Part shown: piece by piece, positions 52,064 through 53,253 of the stretch
How the letters are laid out: every line of letters starts with the position of its first letter
Numbering within the stretch: position 1 is the first letter of the stretch
DNA from: an uncultured Acinetobacter sp.
Lineage (GTDB): Bacteria > Pseudomonadota > Gammaproteobacteria > Pseudomonadales > Moraxellaceae
DNA length: 53,253 bases
Reading direction: 5' to 3'
NCBI RefSeq assembly: GCF_947624825.1
Contig: NZ_CANQLZ010000014.1
Span: forward strand, 1-53,253
Program-made: the position numbers and the translations under genes
The notes under the pieces: generated by a model
Seen by the model: the letters and a program-made list of their open reading frames with translations, nothing else
Database searches by the model: none
What the model was told of the DNA's origin: nothing

Positions 52064-53253
52064 ATGTTAGATCAAAATACTTCATCGCAATTAAAAGCCC
52101 TTTTAGAACGCCTAGAAGGTCCCATCGAATTGGTGGCAACTTTAAATGACTCAGACAAATCTGCCAAAATCAAAGAATTGGTTGAAGAAGTTGCAGCATT
52201 GTCTGATTTGGTTACTGCACGTTTTGATGGCAAAAATAGCCGTGCCCCAAGCTTTGGTATTGCAAAAGCAGGCGAAGAACCGCGTGTATTCTTTGCAGGC
52301 TTGCCAATGGGCCATGAGTTCACGTCATTGATCTTAGCATTGCTACAAACCTCAGGTTATGCACCAAAAGTCTCTGATGAAGTGTTAACTTCAATCAAAG
52401 AACTCGGTGTGAAGTCTAATTTTGACGTATTTGTGTCTTTAAGCTGCCACAACTGTCCAGATGTGGTGCAAGCCTTAAACCTGATTGCCATTTACAATCC
52501 GGGTGCAACAGCCACCATGATTGATGGTGCTTTCTTCCAAGACGAAGTTGAAGAACGCAAAATCATGGCCGTTCCAATGGTGTTCCAAGATGGTCAACAC
52601 ATTGGTCAAGGTCGTATGACTTTAGAAGAGATCGTGGCAAAACTTGACACCAATGCAGCACAAAAAGATGCTGCCAAGTTAAATGCCAAAGACGCGTTTG
52701 ATGTGTTGGTGATTGGTGGTGGACCTGCGGGCAACACTTCTGCCATTTATGCGGCGCGTAAAGGCATTAAAACCGGTATTGTGGCTGAGCGCATGGGCGG
52801 TCAAGTTATGGACACCATGGACATTGAGAACTTTACCTCAATTCAAAAAACCCAAGGTCCAAAATTTGCCGCAGAAATGGAAGCACATGTGCGTGAATAT
52901 GGTGTAGACATCATGAATCTACAACGTGTTGCTGACATCAAAGGTGCGTCTGAAACCGCCAATGGTTTGGTTGAAGTGACCCTTGAAAATGGTGCCAAGC
53001 TTGAATCTAAAACCGTGATTTTATCAACCGGTGCACGTTGGAGACAAATGAACGTGCCGGGTGAAAAAGAATATGCCACGCGTGGTGTAGCGTACTGCCC
53101 GCACTGTGATGGTCCATTATTCAAAGGCAAACGTGTTGCGGTGATTGGTGGCGGTAACTCAGGTGTGGAAGCTGCAATTGACTTAGCAGGGATTGTTGAG
53201 CATGTCACATTGGTGGAATTTGACACCAAGCTACGTGCCGACCAAGTGTTGCA
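52064..53253 (+). CDS. ahpF: Alkyl hydroperoxide reductase subunit F, 3' end outside the window
   Basis: AhpF is the NADH:disulfide reductase that recycles AhpC. The 396 codons visible (of about 520) begin [20 protein letters not shown], the N-terminal thioredoxin-like double domain with CxxC Cys128 and Cys131 in [13 protein letters not shown]. The flavoprotein half starts at [22 protein letters not shown] (FAD fold) and includes the redox pair CPHCDGP and the NADH fold [23 protein letters not shown], eight bases before the ATG, fixes the start. No stop is reached. It is separated from ahpC by four genes, so not an ahpCF operon. Confidence 0.97.
   Translation, partial: MLDQNTSSQLKALLERLEGPIELVATLNDSDKSAKIKELVEEVAALSDLVTARFDGKNSRAPSFGIAKAGEEPRVFFAGLPMGHEFTSLILALLQTSGYAPKVSDEVLTSIKELGVKSNFDVFVSLSCHNCPDVVQALNLIAIYNPGATATMIDGAFFQDEVEERKIMAVPMVFQDGQHIGQGRMTLEEIVAKLDTNAAQKDAAKLNAKDAFDVLVIGGGPAGNTSAIYAARKGIKTGIVAERMGGQVMDTMDIENFTSIQKTQGPKFAAEMEAHVREYGVDIMNLQRVADIKGASETANGLVEVTLENGAKLESKTVILSTGARWRQMNVPGEKEYATRGVAYCPHCDGPLFKGKRVAVIGGGNSGVEAAIDLAGIVEHVTLVEFDTKLRADQVL

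Noticed and set aside
1..53253. tRNA genes, CRISPR arrays, insertion sequences, prophage or plasmid origins
   Set aside because: No cloverleaf-like segment, regularly spaced repeats, transposase, integrase or iterons were seen on reading both strands.

Overview
The window looks like chromosomal DNA of an Acinetobacter species or close Moraxellaceae relative. This rests on the moderately AT-rich base composition, on protein sequences that read as typical Acinetobacter orthologues (TrmB, RpoH, GspL/GspM, the FabH2-like synthase, AhpC/AhpF), and on gene order such as gpsA-sixA-gspL-gspM beside pyrD-cvpA-purF. I ran no database search; family names come from motifs and remembered homologues. I see no rRNA, tRNA, insertion sequence, CRISPR array or prophage. 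Almost all of the sequence is housekeeping or catabolic genes. The one clearly foreign-looking piece is the very AT-rich 3' remnant of a GmrSD-type (DUF262/DUF1524) restriction gene at the left edge.

Layout. Positions 1-1240: broken defence-gene remnant ending in a strong bidirectional terminator. 1253-3107: tsaD diverging from rpsU-yqeY. 3157-8706, minus strand: a small exported protein, a BepA-like M48 protease with TPRs, a GhrB-like 2-hydroxyacid dehydrogenase, a probable DNA polymerase III psi (HolD) subunit, and a large membrane M48 homologue whose zinc site is destroyed. 8795-11920: pyrD-cvpA-purF. 12010-15795: nitroreductase-gpsA-sixA-gspL-gspM, which puts the type II secretion inner-membrane platform genes in a lipid and phosphatase operon. 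15979-19878: a lipoprotein, an RhlB-like helicase, a cold-shock protein, a TusA-like protein, rpoH and a DUF423 protein. 19913-22979: GST, a SulP transporter and trmB. 23048-23959: two tandem small exported Adhesin_E-like proteins, the second preceded by a perfect CRP-type site.

Positions 23998-43435 are an acyl-CoA and ketone-body catabolic island. Acyl-CoA dehydrogenase, thiolase and an acetate/succinate CoA-transferase lie on the minus strand, diverging from a TetR regulator. A thioesterase-like protein with a methyltransferase, and an acyl-CoA ligase with a second TetR regulator, follow. Diverging from that regulator is a complete leucine/isovalerate operon: liuA (isovaleryl-CoA dehydrogenase), liuB and liuD (methylcrotonyl-CoA carboxylase), liuC (methylglutaconyl-CoA hydratase), liuE (HMG-CoA lyase), two 3-oxoacid CoA-transferase subunits, then AtoE. 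Together with the thiolase these genes can take isovaleryl-CoA through HMG-CoA and acetoacetate to acetyl-CoA. A FabH2-like ketoacyl synthase, which in a Pseudomonas relative feeds beta-oxidation intermediates back into fatty-acid synthesis, and hrpA follow on the minus strand.

The right end holds peroxide defence: ahpC, a small beta-helix-like exported protein, a zinc-ribbon metallopeptidase, KTSC and DUF1653 proteins, and ahpF, which is cut by the window edge. No single spectacular new system is evident. The most useful leads are the divergent HolD candidate, the pseudo-M48 membrane protein, several near-perfect operator palindromes in the acyl-CoA island, and structured leaders in front of rpoH and the KTSC gene.
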